Positions 42,076 through 51,304 of a stretch of 64,000 nt of DNA are shown piece by piece. This DNA is from CAZQXD01 sp964597315 (GTDB lineage: Bacteria > Pseudomonadota > Gammaproteobacteria > Competibacterales > Competibacteraceae): positions 1 through 64,000 of the forward strand of contig CAZQXD010000006.1 in assembly GCA_964597315.1 (NCBI GenBank), in the 5' to 3' direction. The notes below the pieces were generated by a model that saw only the letters and a program-made list of their open reading frames with translations, did not search any database and was not told the origin of the DNA. Each line of letters starts with the position of its first letter. Positions within the stretch are counted from its first letter, which is position 1. The position numbers and the translations under genes are program-made.

Positions 42076-43250
42076 CAACCCCATCCCCCCCACCCCTGAA
42101 TCTCGTGGCCCTAAACCTGTCCGACCAGACCCTGGCCAGCCTGAAAATGGTGCTGCGCGGTCCCGGCGGCGACTGGTGTCGGCTCAGCGACGCCGACGCC
42201 GCTCAGGCGGCCATTCTGGACGCCGACGCGGTGGGCGCCCTGACCCTGTATGACCAGCATCGCCATCGCTATCCCAGCCAGCCCTTGGTGGTGATCTCGG
42301 TACGGGACGTGTACCTCAAAAATATCCTACTGGTGAAAAAGCCGGTGCGGGTGGCCGAACTGATGACCGCCCTGACCCAGGCTCGGGACCGTATCCACGC
42401 CGCCGGGCCGAGCGGGCCGACCCCGGCCGCCAAAGCGTCCCCGCCAACCGCCACGCCGAGCAGACCGGCACCGGCCGCCAAAACGCCTCCGCCAGTGACC
42501 CCGGCGGTTCCGCCACCCCGAGCCCAGACCCGCGCCGCTACCCGGGCCATGGATGCCGACGCCGGTATCGAGCTCTGCGGCCAGGCCCCCGACCTGGACC
42601 TAGCCGATCCCCAGTCCCGGGATCAGCTCTTTTACGACCCAGGCCGGTATCTCCAGGGCTGGCTGCAACAGGCCCTGGCCGAGGCCCAGGGCCGCAACGC
42701 CGCCTTGGCCCTGGCTCTGCCACAACAGCGCCTGGTTCTGCTGCCCGCCACCCGCCGTTGCCATGTCGGCCTCAGCGACCGGCAATTGCGGGGGCTGTGC
42801 CTGCTGCCCAACCTGGACCCGCCAGCCGGGCAGTGGCTGAGCGAGGCCGAGGCCCGGCGGCTGGACTCTGGCGACAGCCCCGGCGCTCCCCTGGATGCCC
42901 TGCTCTGGAAAGTGGCCCTGTGGACCGCCCATGGCCGCCTGCCCAAGGGCAGCGATCCCGGCCAGCGGGTGGCCCTGCGCCACTGGCCCAATTTCACCCG
43001 GCTGCTGGCGCCCCCCCATGCCTTGCGCATCGCCGCCCTGTGGAGCCGCTCCCCTTGCGTGCTGGCCGATACTCCCCGGTTGCTGGCCATTCCCCAGCGC
43101 TATGTGTTCGCTTTTTACAGCGCCTGCCGGGCCTTGGAACTGTTGGAAATCACCGCCCCCATGACCGCCCCGGTCGCCGCCCCCCCCGCCCCGACCAAGT
43201 CCCGGGGCCTGCTGCGACGGATTCTAGCGGTGCTGCGCCGGGCGGACTGA
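42072..43250 (+). CDS. Receiver-like scaffold protein of the GTPase cluster
   Basis: 392 residues. Residues 1 to about 110 look like a degenerate response-regulator receiver (ALNLSDQTLASLKMVLRG, YPSQPLVVISVRD, LLVKKPVRVAELMTAL with the conserved KP near the end), but the phosphoacceptor Asp is not obvious. A Pro/Ala-rich linker (about 115-155) leads to an unknown C-terminal domain (LFYDPGRYLQGWLQQAL, HWPNFTRLLAPPHALRI, IPQRYVFAFYSACRALELL) and a basic tail. The last part resembles a winged helix. It lies 13 bp upstream of the GTPase and may be its effector or scaffold (inference). Confidence 0.6.
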   Translation: MTTPSPPPLNLVALNLSDQTLASLKMVLRGPGGDWCRLSDADAAQAAILDADAVGALTLYDQHRHRYPSQPLVVISVRDVYLKNILLVKKPVRVAELMTALTQARDRIHAAGPSGPTPAAKASPPTATPSRPAPAAKTPPPVTPAVPPPRAQTRAATRAMDADAGIELCGQAPDLDLADPQSRDQLFYDPGRYLQGWLQQALAEAQGRNAALALALPQQRLVLLPATRRCHVGLSDRQLRGLCLLPNLDPPAGQWLSEAEARRLDSGDSPGAPLDALLWKVALWTAHGRLPKGSDPGQRVALRHWPNFTRLLAPPHALRIAALWSRSPCVLADTPRLLAIPQRYVFAFYSACRALELLEITAPMTAPVAAPPAPTKSRGLLRRILAVLRRAD

Positions 43251-43263
43251 CGGAGAACCCTCC

Positions 43264-43800
43264 ATGAGCCATTACAAGATTATCTTCACCGGCCCGGTGG
43301 GTTCGGGAAAGACCACAGCCATCACCACCATCAGCGACACCCCACCGGTGGCCACCGATGCCCAGGCCAGCGATATGACCGTGTCCCGCAAGCCCACCAC
43401 CACCGTGGCCATGGACTACGGCACCCTGCGTCTGGGTGACGAGGGGCGCATCCATCTCTATGGCACCCCGGGCCAGGAACGTTTCGATTTCATGTGGGAC
43501 ATTCTCACCGAAGGGGGCATCGGCTTGGTGCTGTTGCTGGACAACACCCGTCCCGCTCCCTTCAAGGACCTGGAATTCTTCACGGGCGCATTCCGGGATT
43601 TCATCACCCGCACCGGCCTGGTGATGGGGGTGACCCGCTCCGATCTGGAACCGGAACCCTACCTGGATCAGTACCACCGGGAGTTGGAGCGGATCGGTCT
43701 GCGGGCGCCCTTGTTCCAGGTGGACGCCCGCCGCCGGGATGATGTGTCGCTGCTGGTCCAAGCCCTGCTCTATCAACTGGACCCGGGTCTGGCGGAGTGA
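43264..43800 (+). CDS. Ras/MglA-like small GTPase
   Basis: A 178-residue G-domain protein. P-loop (G1) GPVGSGKTTA at residues 10-19; G2 region with TTVAMDYGTL; G3 YGTPGQERFDFMW near 63-75; G4 is VTRSDLE, with Thr-Arg in place of Asn-Lys. This G4 change and the GTPGQ form are shared with bacterial MglA-like and related GTPases, which switch roadblock partners in polarity systems. A roadblock protein is encoded three genes downstream. No lipid or membrane signal, so cytosolic. GGAG lies upstream of the ATG. Confidence 0.9.
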   Translation: MSHYKIIFTGPVGSGKTTAITTISDTPPVATDAQASDMTVSRKPTTTVAMDYGTLRLGDEGRIHLYGTPGQERFDFMWDILTEGGIGLVLLLDNTRPAPFKDLEFFTGAFRDFITRTGLVMGVTRSDLEPEPYLDQYHRELERIGLRAPLFQVDARRRDDVSLLVQALLYQLDPGLAE

Positions 43801-43801
43801 T

Positions 43802-44461
43802 ATGGACCGTTACCGACTACACCACCAGACCTGGCTGCTGCCCACCCCCGCCGGGGCTTATCAGGCCGCCTGCACCGCCCAGCCGGGACCGGTGCGGGAG
43901 TTCCTGCTTGGCCTGCTGCGCCAGGGCCGTAGCCGGCTGGCCACCGTGGAAACCCTCTGTCACTGGACCGGCGAGGTAGAACCGGACGCCGCCCTGGGCC
44001 TGTTGCACCGCCTCCAGACCCTGGGTCTGGTGCAGGGGGAGGATGCCGAGCGCAGCGCCCCCCTAGGCCCCCTGGAGCAGGTTCTGCCGCCGCTGTTGGC
44101 GCCCCTGTCCGGGTCCGGGCGGGCGCTGCTGGCCGACGGCCAAGGGTTGTATGTCTGCCGCCACGGGTTTCCCCACGAGACCGCCGAGGAGCTAGCCGCC
44201 CTGAGCGCCGACCTGGCTTCCTTGCACCAGCGTCATCAGGGCCTGCTGCGCCATAACCTGAACCTGCCTTACGACGCCTGGGCCTTGGTGGACGCCGCCG
44301 GTAATAGCCGAGTGGGATTCTGGCCCCTGCATATGGGCAATACCCACTTCGTGCTGGTGCTGAGCGACGAACCCCGCCTGAACCAGACGGCTTTCCGGGA
44401 CCTGATCTGGACCCTGGGACAGCGTTACCTGGACCCTTTGAACCACAAGGAGACGGCATGA
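43802..44461 (+). CDS. Unknown protein of the GTPase cluster
   Basis: A 219-residue soluble protein starting one base after the GTPase stop and overlapping the protoglobin start (ATGA). N-terminal TWLLPTPAGAYQAA and LLRQGRSRLATVETLCHWTG suggest a winged-helix-like region; the second half (GRALLADGQGLYVCRHGFP, AEELAALSADLASLHQRHQG, LVDAAGNSRVGFWPLHMGN, HFVLVLSDEPRLNQTAF) has the order of a roadblock/longin-type alpha-beta fold. I infer a second, divergent roadblock-like partner of the GTPase. Confidence 0.55.
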   Translation: MDRYRLHHQTWLLPTPAGAYQAACTAQPGPVREFLLGLLRQGRSRLATVETLCHWTGEVEPDAALGLLHRLQTLGLVQGEDAERSAPLGPLEQVLPPLLAPLSGSGRALLADGQGLYVCRHGFPHETAEELAALSADLASLHQRHQGLLRHNLNLPYDAWALVDAAGNSRVGFWPLHMGNTHFVLVLSDEPRLNQTAFRDLIWTLGQRYLDPLNHKETA

Positions 44462-45048
44462 ATCCCGATGACTACCGGGCGCTCACCGCCCATGGCAAGC
44501 TGTACGCCAGCCTCACCCCCGAAGACGAGGCGCTGCTGCGGGAGGCTGGTCCCCGGCTGCGGCCCCGGCTGCCCCATGTCACCGACGGTTTCTACCAAGT
44601 GCTGCTGTCCATTCCCGAGGCCCGACCGTTACTGGAAGGGCGCATGGACAAGCTACGCAATACCCACCTGGAATGGCTGGAGCGGCTGTTCACCGGGCCT
44701 TACGACGCCGATTTCACCCGCTATCTCTACGACGTGGGGGCGACCCATGTGCGGGTTCGATTGCCGGTGGAGTTCATGGCCTGCGGCATCACCCAGATCG
44801 GCAATCATCTGCTGGCGGAACTGGCCACTCTATACGGCGACGACGGCCCGCGTCTGGCCCGGACAGCCCGGGCCATCAGTGCCGTGCTGGGTTTCTCCCA
44901 GATCATCATGCAGGAATCCTACCAGTCCTCCCTGCTGGCCCAGGAACTGGATCGGTTTCTGGCCATTACCGGCATCAGCCGCACCCTGTTCGAGAATCTG
45001 GCCCGGAGTTACCGGGACGGGCCGTCTGTCACCTCCGCGCATTTATAA
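44458..45048 (+). CDS. Protoglobin-type haem sensor protein
   Basis: A 196-residue single-domain protein of the globin-coupled-sensor/protoglobin type: HGKLYASLTPEDEALLREAG, VTDGFYQVLLSIPEARPLLE, LRNTHLEWLERLFTGPYDADF and YDVGATHVRVRLPVEFMACG, where the His in GATHVRV should be the proximal haem ligand. No output domain (methyl-accepting, GGDEF or kinase) is attached, so it likely signals by protein contact, or stores or reports O2. The start overlaps the previous stop. Confidence 0.85.
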   Translation: MNPDDYRALTAHGKLYASLTPEDEALLREAGPRLRPRLPHVTDGFYQVLLSIPEARPLLEGRMDKLRNTHLEWLERLFTGPYDADFTRYLYDVGATHVRVRLPVEFMACGITQIGNHLLAELATLYGDDGPRLARTARAISAVLGFSQIIMQESYQSSLLAQELDRFLAITGISRTLFENLARSYRDGPSVTSAHL

Positions 45049-45060
45049 GGAGTCCGCGTC

Positions 45061-45423
45061 ATGCGCCAAGATATGTTGAGTTCCATCCTCAGCGAATTGA
45101 ACGGCACCTCCGCCGACATCGAAGCCTCGGCCATCATCTCCACCGACGGGCTGATGATGGCCGCCCTGCTGCCGGCGGGCATGGACGAGGACCGGGTGGG
45201 CGCCATGAGCGCCGCCATGTTGTCCCTAGGCAGCCGCACCGCCCAGGAACTGGGTCGGGGTGGCCTGGAACAAGTGCTGGTCAAGGGCGCTCAGGGCTAT
45301 GTGCTGATGACCCACGCCGGCGAGGAAGCCGTGGTGTCGGTGCTGGCCAAGCCCCAGGCCCGGCTGGGGCTGATTTTCCTGGATGTGAAGCGGGCCGCCG
45401 AGGCTATCCGCAAACTGCTCTGA
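45061..45423 (+). CDS. Roadblock/LC7-domain protein (MglB-like)
   Basis: A 120-residue roadblock protein, the fold that acts as GTPase-activating or effector partner for MglA-like GTPases. Typical features: LSSILSELNGTSADIEASAI, STDGLMMAALLP, AMLSLGSRTAQELGRGGLEQ, VLVKGAQGYVLMTHAG, then a long C-terminal helix (DVKRAAEAIRKLL). A whole-gene roadblock domain with no extra domain. AAGGAG lies upstream. Confidence 0.92.
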   Translation: MRQDMLSSILSELNGTSADIEASAIISTDGLMMAALLPAGMDEDRVGAMSAAMLSLGSRTAQELGRGGLEQVLVKGAQGYVLMTHAGEEAVVSVLAKPQARLGLIFLDVKRAAEAIRKLL

Positions 45424-45439
45424 ACCGGGAGGCACGCCC

Positions 45440-45913
45440 ATGGACCCCATGCACCCCGCCGACGTGGTCGGCGACTACCGCGAGCATACCTTGCGCTACC
45501 ACGACGGCAGCGAGCGCCGGGTACTGGTCACCGACCGGGAAACCCCCTACCCCGATGGCCGACTGATCGTCTCCCGCACCGATCCCCACGGGCTGATCAC
45601 CCACGCCAACGACTCCTTCGTGGAAATGTCCGGCTACCGCCGGGATGAACTGCTGGGCCTGCCCCATTACATCCTGCGTCACCCGGATATGCCGGCGGCG
45701 GCCTTCAAGGATCTCTGGGATACCCTATCCCGGGGCGACAAATGGCGTGGCTATGTGAAGAACCTGCGCAAGGATGGGGGTTTCTACTGGGTCTACGCCA
45801 CGGTCATACCCAATGTGCGCGGCGGCCGGGTGGTGGGCTACACCTCGGTGCGGCGCAAGCCGTCCCGGCACAAGGTGGAGGAAATGGCGACCCTTTACCG
45901 AACCATGCTCTGA
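45440..45913 (+). CDS. Single PAS-domain protein, Aer type
   Basis: A 157-residue protein. After about 40 unassigned residues comes a PAS domain of the aerotaxis receptor class: LIVSRTDPHGLITHANDSFV, EMSGYRRDELLGLPHYILRH, PDMPAAAFKDLWDTL, WRGYVKNLRKDGGFYWVYA and VVGYTSVRRKPSR. In Aer this domain binds FAD and reports redox state. Here there is no transmembrane or methyl-accepting part, so it is a free soluble sensor in the cluster. Confidence 0.9.
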   Translation: MDPMHPADVVGDYREHTLRYHDGSERRVLVTDRETPYPDGRLIVSRTDPHGLITHANDSFVEMSGYRRDELLGLPHYILRHPDMPAAAFKDLWDTLSRGDKWRGYVKNLRKDGGFYWVYATVIPNVRGGRVVGYTSVRRKPSRHKVEEMATLYRTML

Positions 45914-45926
45914 GGGAGAGCCGGTC

Positions 45927-46673
45927 ATGACCTACAACTTTACGGTAACCCCGGATTTCAACCCGGACCTGATTTCCGCCTGGTTCATCTTCAATACCTG
46001 GCTGCAAAAACACTGGGGCGAGCACATTCACCTGGAACTGTATAACGACTTTCCCCAGTTGCAGCAGGCCCTGGAAACCGGCCAGGTGGACCTGATCTAC
46101 GCCAACCCCTACGAAACCACCGCCCTGGTCCGAGAACGGGGTTTCGTACCCCTGGTCCGCCCCTTGGACAAACAGGACGAGGGGGTGATCGTGACGCGTG
46201 ACGACCATCCGGCCCAGCGGGTGGAGGATTTGCGACCGGGCATCCGGGTGGCCACCACCCAGGACCCGGATGTGAACCGCATCTGTCTGATCATGCTGGA
46301 ACCGGCGGAGCTGGACACCGGCAATATTCAGCTCGTCTACCGCAACAACCACCTGCTGGCGGCCAAGGACGTGTTCCGGGGCGAGGCCGACGTGGCCTTC
46401 ATCCTGGCCGAAGCCTACGACGCCTTTTCCACCATGCTCCAAAGCCGGTTACGGCCCCTGGTGCGCAGCCAGATCCGCGATATTCACCACACCTTGCTGG
46501 CCGGGCCAAGACTGGCCGACCGTCAAGAAGACCTGCAAAGCCTGTTGATCAATATGCACCACACAGACAAAGGCCCCGGGGTGCTGGAGAGTCTGGGTTT
46601 CAGCGCCTGGGAACAGGTAGCGGGGGAGGACGTGGAATTTATGATTGACTTGATGGATACCCTGGAAAGTTAA
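45927..46673 (+). CDS. Leaderless PhnD-like binding-fold protein
   Basis: A 248-residue protein with the type-2 periplasmic-binding fold of the PhnD/phosphonate family (TVTPDFNPDLISAWFIFNTW, ETGQVDLIYANPYETTALV, RPGIRVATTQDPDVNRICLI, EADVAFILAEAYDAF, HHTLLAGPRL). It begins MTYNFTVTPD with no signal peptide and no permease or ATPase is nearby, so it is probably cytosolic. A ligand-sensing or partner-binding role in the signalling cluster is inferred. GGGAG lies upstream; a stem-loop terminator follows. Confidence 0.82.
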   Translation: MTYNFTVTPDFNPDLISAWFIFNTWLQKHWGEHIHLELYNDFPQLQQALETGQVDLIYANPYETTALVRERGFVPLVRPLDKQDEGVIVTRDDHPAQRVEDLRPGIRVATTQDPDVNRICLIMLEPAELDTGNIQLVYRNNHLLAAKDVFRGEADVAFILAEAYDAFSTMLQSRLRPLVRSQIRDIHHTLLAGPRLADRQEDLQSLLINMHHTDKGPGVLESLGFSAWEQVAGEDVEFMIDLMDTLES

Positions 46674-46693
46674 GTGGGCGGCAAAGCAGGCGA

Positions 46694-46718
46694 GGCGGGT
46701 CAAGGGCGAGGACCCGCC
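46694..46718 (+). terminator. Terminator-like hairpin after the GTPase cluster
   Basis: GGCGGGTC (46694-46701) and GACCCGCC (46711-46718) form an 8-bp GC stem with a nine-base loop, 20 bp after the last gene of the cluster. No strong T-run follows, so Rho-independent termination may be weak. Confidence 0.55.
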
Positions 46719-46816
46719 TATGAGTCCTTTGGGGAGGCGTGAAAACACCAGCGTGCGGATCAACACGGGAGCGCCAAAAAAAATCCAAAAACCCACAGCC
46801 ATGCCCAGCGCCACCC

Positions 46817-48010
46817 TCAGCCTCGGGCGTCTCCCGTTCCCGTCCCCACCAGGGCCACCCCCCCGATCAGCAAGGCCACCCCGCCCAAGGTCAGCAGCGC
46901 CATGTCGATACCAAAGCTATCAGACATCCAGCCCAGGCCCGCGCCCACGGGAATAAACACCAATTGGATCATCAGGCTGGCCGCAGATAACACCGTCGCC
47001 CGGCGGGCCGAATCCACCCGGCGGTTGATATAATCCTGAACATGGGGCCAGCCAAAACCCCAAACCAGGCTGCCCGTCAACAACAACGGCGCCCCATGCC
47101 AGCCCAACGCCACACCGGCGCCCGCGCAGGCCAGCACCTCCAGACCCAGAATCAGCGCCAACACCGTCCGGTGGCTAAGCCGGTCCCCAAGGCGATGGCC
47201 CCACTGGCCGGCCAGTCCGCCCAGTAAAAACCCCAGCGCCACCAGCGGTCCGAACCACTGTTCCGGCAGCCCGAGGGCGATGTAATAGGCTTGCTGCGCC
47301 CACAGGAAACACTTGCTGACGGCGAACAGCAGAGCGCCGATGACGATAACCCCGGCGATTTCCCGCTGTCCGCCCAGTGCAAAGCGCAAGGTCAGGCGCA
47401 TATCGTGGAGGGGGGAGCGGCGCACCGGCGCCTTCAGGCGGGGCGGCTCCACCAGGGCCAAGGCGCTGACCAAGCATAGCCCGCCCGCCACGATCGACAG
47501 GGCCAGGGGCAGCTTGGGATGGACCGTGTAGAGAAACCCGCCAGCCAGGGCGGACAGGCCCACAGTGTACAAGGCCACCCCATGACGACGGCCCTCCAGG
47601 CGTCGGTACTCCCCCTCCTGCCCCTGGGCCAGCAGGGTGTCGTACAGCACGGCATTGATGGTGCCGGACACCAGGCTCACCCCCACCCCCAGCCATGCCT
47701 GGGCCAGGGTCGCGGTCAGAAACGAGTTGGCCAACATGAAAAAAGTAAACCCGGACAGATAGGCCACGCTGCCCAGGGCCAGCACGGCTTTGCGCCGCCA
47801 CACATCGGACAGCCAGCCGCTAGGTACCTCCATCACGATCACAACCAGGCTAAAGGCGGCCTCGCCGAGCATGAATTCCGTGAACCCCAAGCCGATCACC
47901 TCCTGGTAATAGGGAATCAGCACCGGCAGCACGAAAATCATGTTCATCCCAGCCGTGAACAAAAGAATCAACGGCTGGTTACGCTGGATCGAAGGTTGGA
48001 GAATAGGCAC
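46817..48010 (-). CDS. MFS-type transporter
   Basis: A 397-residue protein with about 12 membrane helices: NQPLILLFTAGMNMIFVLPV, then FSLVVIVMEVPSGWLSDVWR (MFS loop 2-3 motif, GWLSDVWRRK), AYLSGFTFFMLANSFL, LSRAAQAWLGVG-like LAQAWLGVGVSLVSGTINAV, and a second half starting about residue 205. Loop motif DRLSHR between helices 8-9 is visible. The substrate is not predictable. Convergent with the GTPase cluster. Confidence 0.88.
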   Translation of the reverse strand: MPILQPSIQRNQPLILLFTAGMNMIFVLPVLIPYYQEVIGLGFTEFMLGEAAFSLVVIVMEVPSGWLSDVWRRKAVLALGSVAYLSGFTFFMLANSFLTATLAQAWLGVGVSLVSGTINAVLYDTLLAQGQEGEYRRLEGRRHGVALYTVGLSALAGGFLYTVHPKLPLALSIVAGGLCLVSALALVEPPRLKAPVRRSPLHDMRLTLRFALGGQREIAGVIVIGALLFAVSKCFLWAQQAYYIALGLPEQWFGPLVALGFLLGGLAGQWGHRLGDRLSHRTVLALILGLEVLACAGAGVALGWHGAPLLLTGSLVWGFGWPHVQDYINRRVDSARRATVLSAASLMIQLVFIPVGAGLGWMSDSFGIDMALLTLGGVALLIGGVALVGTGTGDARG

Positions 48011-48030
48011 GGCTTCGGCTCCCTGGACTG

Positions 48031-48076
48031 GAGCCGATTGTACGGTCTTGGGCCAACATTTACCGCACCCGCAGAT
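48031..48076 (+). repeat. Dispersed 46-bp intergenic repeat, copy 1
   Basis: GAGCCGATTGTACGGTCTTG and the following bases to AGAT match 55342-55387 in 43 of 46 positions. Both copies are intergenic and start GAGCCGATTGTACGGTCT; both include CATTTACCGCACCCG. It is not obviously palindromic. Copy 1 lies just upstream of the MFS gene start. Confidence 0.85.
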
Positions 48077-48106
48077 CGAGGCTGTCTAGAGTCTGCTGGA
48101 AGATCA

Positions 48107-48262
48107 TCAGCTCGCCAGCGGCTTCTCCAGACAGGGGATTTGCCCGCGCTGCCAAAGCGCCAGCTCTTGCTCGGACAACTGGCCGAGCCGACGCAGCAGT
48201 TCCAGAGGGTGGTAGATACCCTGCTCCCATAGCAACCGCTCCACCCCGTCTGAAATGGTCAT
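48107..48262 (-). CDS. Small hypothetical protein (51 aa)
   Basis: A 51-residue soluble protein whose start (MTISDGVERLLWEQGIYHPL) has GGAGG upstream. The C-terminal pattern (LLRRLGQLSEQELALWQRG then QIPCLE) is like short conserved proteins with a YHP...LGxLxxxxxxxWxxG signature, common in gammaproteobacteria; function unknown. It lies between clpB and the MFS gene on the minus strand. Confidence 0.6.
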   Translation of the reverse strand: MTISDGVERLLWEQGIYHPLELLRRLGQLSEQELALWQRGQIPCLEKPLAS

Positions 48263-48430
48263 GGTCTCGCCTCCCTGCTTCAACCGATTCCGACGTCCGC
48301 CGACGACCTCCATTGTAATCAGTCCCGCCGCTTGGGAAACGCCAAGCCCTCGCAGTCCCGGACGCGGCCCATGCACCTGCGCAGAACGATCCGGTTGCGT
48401 CTCCGAAACCGGATCGGATACAGCCTGGCC

Positions 48431-50993
48431 TCAGGCCGCCGCCCGCTTGCCCTTGGCGAAGGCCAGCCCGTCCCCGGCCAGATCCACGGCAATGGCGTCC
48501 CCGGCGCCGAACTGGCCAGCCAGGATCTGCTGGGCCAGGGGATTCTCCAACTGCTGCTGGATGGCCCGCTTCAGGGGCCGCGCCCCATACACCGGGTCGA
48601 AGCCCGCCTCCCCCAGCCGGTCCAAGGCCGCGTCGCTGACCGTCAACTCCATATCCCGATCCGCCAGACGCTTACGCAGCCAACCAATCTGAATATCGGT
48701 GATGGCCCGGATCTGCTCCCGCCGCAGGGGATGGAACACCACCACCTCGTCCACCCGGTTGATGAACTCGGGACGAAAATGGCCGGACACGATCTCCAGC
48801 ACGGCTGCCTTCATCTGCTCATAATGCTCCTCGCCGGCCAGCTCCTGGATTACCTGGGAGCCTAGATTGGAGGTCATCACGATCACCGTGTTGCGGAAAT
48901 CCACGGTGCGCCCCTGACCATCGGTCAGCCGCCCGTCGTCCAGCACCTGAAGCAACACGTTGAACACATCCGGGTGGGCTTTCTCCACTTCGTCCAGCAG
49001 GATCACCGAATAGGGCTTGCGGCGCACCGCCTCGGTGAGATAGCCGCCTTCCTCGTAGCCCACATAGCCGGGAGGGGCGCCGATCAGCCGGGCCACGGAA
49101 TGCTTCTCCATGAACTCGGACATGTCGATGCGCACCATGGCGTCCTCGGTGTCGAATAGGAACTCGGCCAGGGCCTTGCACAACTCGGTCTTGCCCACCC
49201 CGGTCGGCCCCAGGAACAAAAACGAACCGTTGGGCCGGTTGGGGTCGGACAGCCCGGCCCGGGAGCGGCGGATGGCGTCGGACACGGCCTTGATGGCCTC
49301 GTCCTGGCCCACCACCCGATGGTGGATGGCCTCCTCCATGCGCAAAAGCTTATCCCGCTCCCCTTCCAGCATCTTGGAGACGGGAATGCCGGTCCATTTG
49401 GAGACCACCTCGGCGATTTCCTCGTCGCCCACTTTGTTACGCAACAGCTTATGCTCTTGTTTTTCCGCCTGCCCGGCCTGGCGGAGTTGCTTCTCCAGCT
49501 CCGGGATGCGGCCATATTGCAGCTCCGACATGCGGGCCAAATCCCCGGCCCGGCGGGCGGTCTCCAGTTCCTGCCTGGCCCGCTCCAAGTCTTCCTTGAT
49601 GTGGGCCGCGCCCTGGACGCTGGCCTTTTCGGATTTCCAGATTTCCTCCAGGTCGGAATACTCACGCTCCAGGCGGTCGATATGCTCCTCTAGGTCGGTC
49701 AGGCGCTTTTTCGACGCCTCGTCGGATTCTTTCTTGAGGGCTTCCCGCTCGATCTTGAGCTGGATCAGCCGCCGCTCCAGGCGGTCCATGGCCTCGGGCT
49801 TGGAGTCGATCTCCATGCGAATACGGGAGGCGGCCTCGTCCACCAGGTCGATGGCTTTGTCGGGCAATTGCCGGTCAGTGATATAGCGATGGGACAGGGT
49901 GGCCGCAGCGACAATGGCCGGGTCGGTGATCTCCACCCCACGGTGGACCTCGTAGCGTTCCTTGAGACCCCGCAGAATGGCCACGGTGTCCTCCACATTA
50001 GGCTCGCCCACCAGCACTTTCTGAAAGCGCCGCTCCAGGGCGGCGTCTTTTTCCACGTATTTGCGATACTCGTCCAGGGTGGTGGCGCCGATACAGTGCA
50101 GCTCGCCCCGGGCCAGGGCCGGTTTGAGCATATTGCCCGCGTCCATGGCTCCCTCGGCCTTGCCGGCCCCCACCATGGTGTGCAGCTCGTCGATGAACAG
50201 AATAATCTGCCCTTCCTGCTTGGCTAGGTCATTGAGGACGGCTTTGAGGCGCTCCTCGAACTCGCCCCGGAACTTGGCCCCGGCGATCAGGGCCGCCAGG
50301 TCCAGAACCAGCAGCCGCTTGGACTTGAGGCCCNNNNNNNNNNTCGGCGATGGCGGTCTTGCCCACCCCCGGCTCGCCGATCAGCACCGGGTTGTTCTTG
50401 GTGCGCCGTGACAAGACCTGAATCACCCGGCGAATCTCATCGTCCCTGCCAATCACCGGGTCCAGCTTGCCCTGCTCGGCCCGCTCGGTGAGGTCGATGG
50501 TGTATTTCTCCAGGGCTTGGCGCTGTTCCTCGGCATTGGGATCGGAGACATTCTGACCACCCCGCAGGGTCTCCACGGCCGTTTCCAGGGCCGCCTTAGA
50601 GGCTCCCGCCTTGCGCAGCAGATTACCCAACTCACCCTTGTCTTCCAGGGCCGCCAACACGAACAGTTCCGAGGAGATGTACTGGTCCTTGCGCTGCTGG
50701 GCCAACTTGTCGGTAAGGTTCAAAAGCCGACCTAGGGCGTTGGAAAGTGTGACATCCCCGCCCGCGCCATGGACCTGGGGCAGGCGCTCCAGGGCCTCCC
50801 CCAACTGGGAGCGCAGCAGGTTTACGTTCACATCGGTCTGGGCCAGCAACGGTCGCACCGCCCCCCCCTCCTGGTCCAGCAGGGCGGCCATGAGGTGTAT
50901 CGGCTCGATAAACTGATGGTCCCGGCCCACCGCCAGGCTTTGGGCGTCGGCCAGGGCCATCTGGAACTTGCTGGTTAATTTGTCCATCCGCAT
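48431..50993 (-). CDS. clpB: ATP-dependent disaggregase ClpB (contains an assembly gap)
   Basis: Disaggregates heat-denatured proteins with DnaK/DnaJ. N-terminal domain (MDKLTSKFQMALADAQSLAV), NBD1 Walker A GEPGVGKTAIA, then GLKSKRLLVLDLAALIAGAK and ILFIDELHTMVGAG, a long coiled-coil middle domain (residues about 410-530), and NBD2 with LFLGPTGVGKTELCKALAEF and VILLDEVEKAHPDVF. The two parts are out of frame because ten N (50334-50343) replace the missing stretch. The ClpB consensus predicts 39 missing bases there; with 39 the frame is continuous and the protein would be 863 residues, normal for ClpB. Confidence 0.95.
50334..50343. other. Assembly gap (10 N) inside clpB
   Basis: Ten N in the scaffold, immediately after the NBD1 Walker A codons. 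A placeholder rather than a true length: see clpB, where homology predicts 39 bases. Confidence 0.98.
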
Positions 50994-51304
50994 GTGGGCT
51001 GATCCCCCTGGGTATTGAATTCGATAACCCTGGAGATTGTGGCCGATACGGGGAATTCAAGAGGCGGCGGGCGGGGCGAAATCCCTTGATCGCGTGGCTA
51101 GGGCGGGATGTGGAAGAACTGCAAGCCCACACCAATGCCGCCCTGGACACGTTCAACGAAGGCGAGGACGGCTTCACGGACCAGGACCTGTAGCCCTCGG
51201 AGGCAAGCGACAGCCTCGCCAGAAAGTCACTTATGTGACCGACCCGATACCAGTCACCCAGCGCCAGGACAGGGCGCCTGGACGCGCCCTTGTTTTTGCA
51301 CCGC

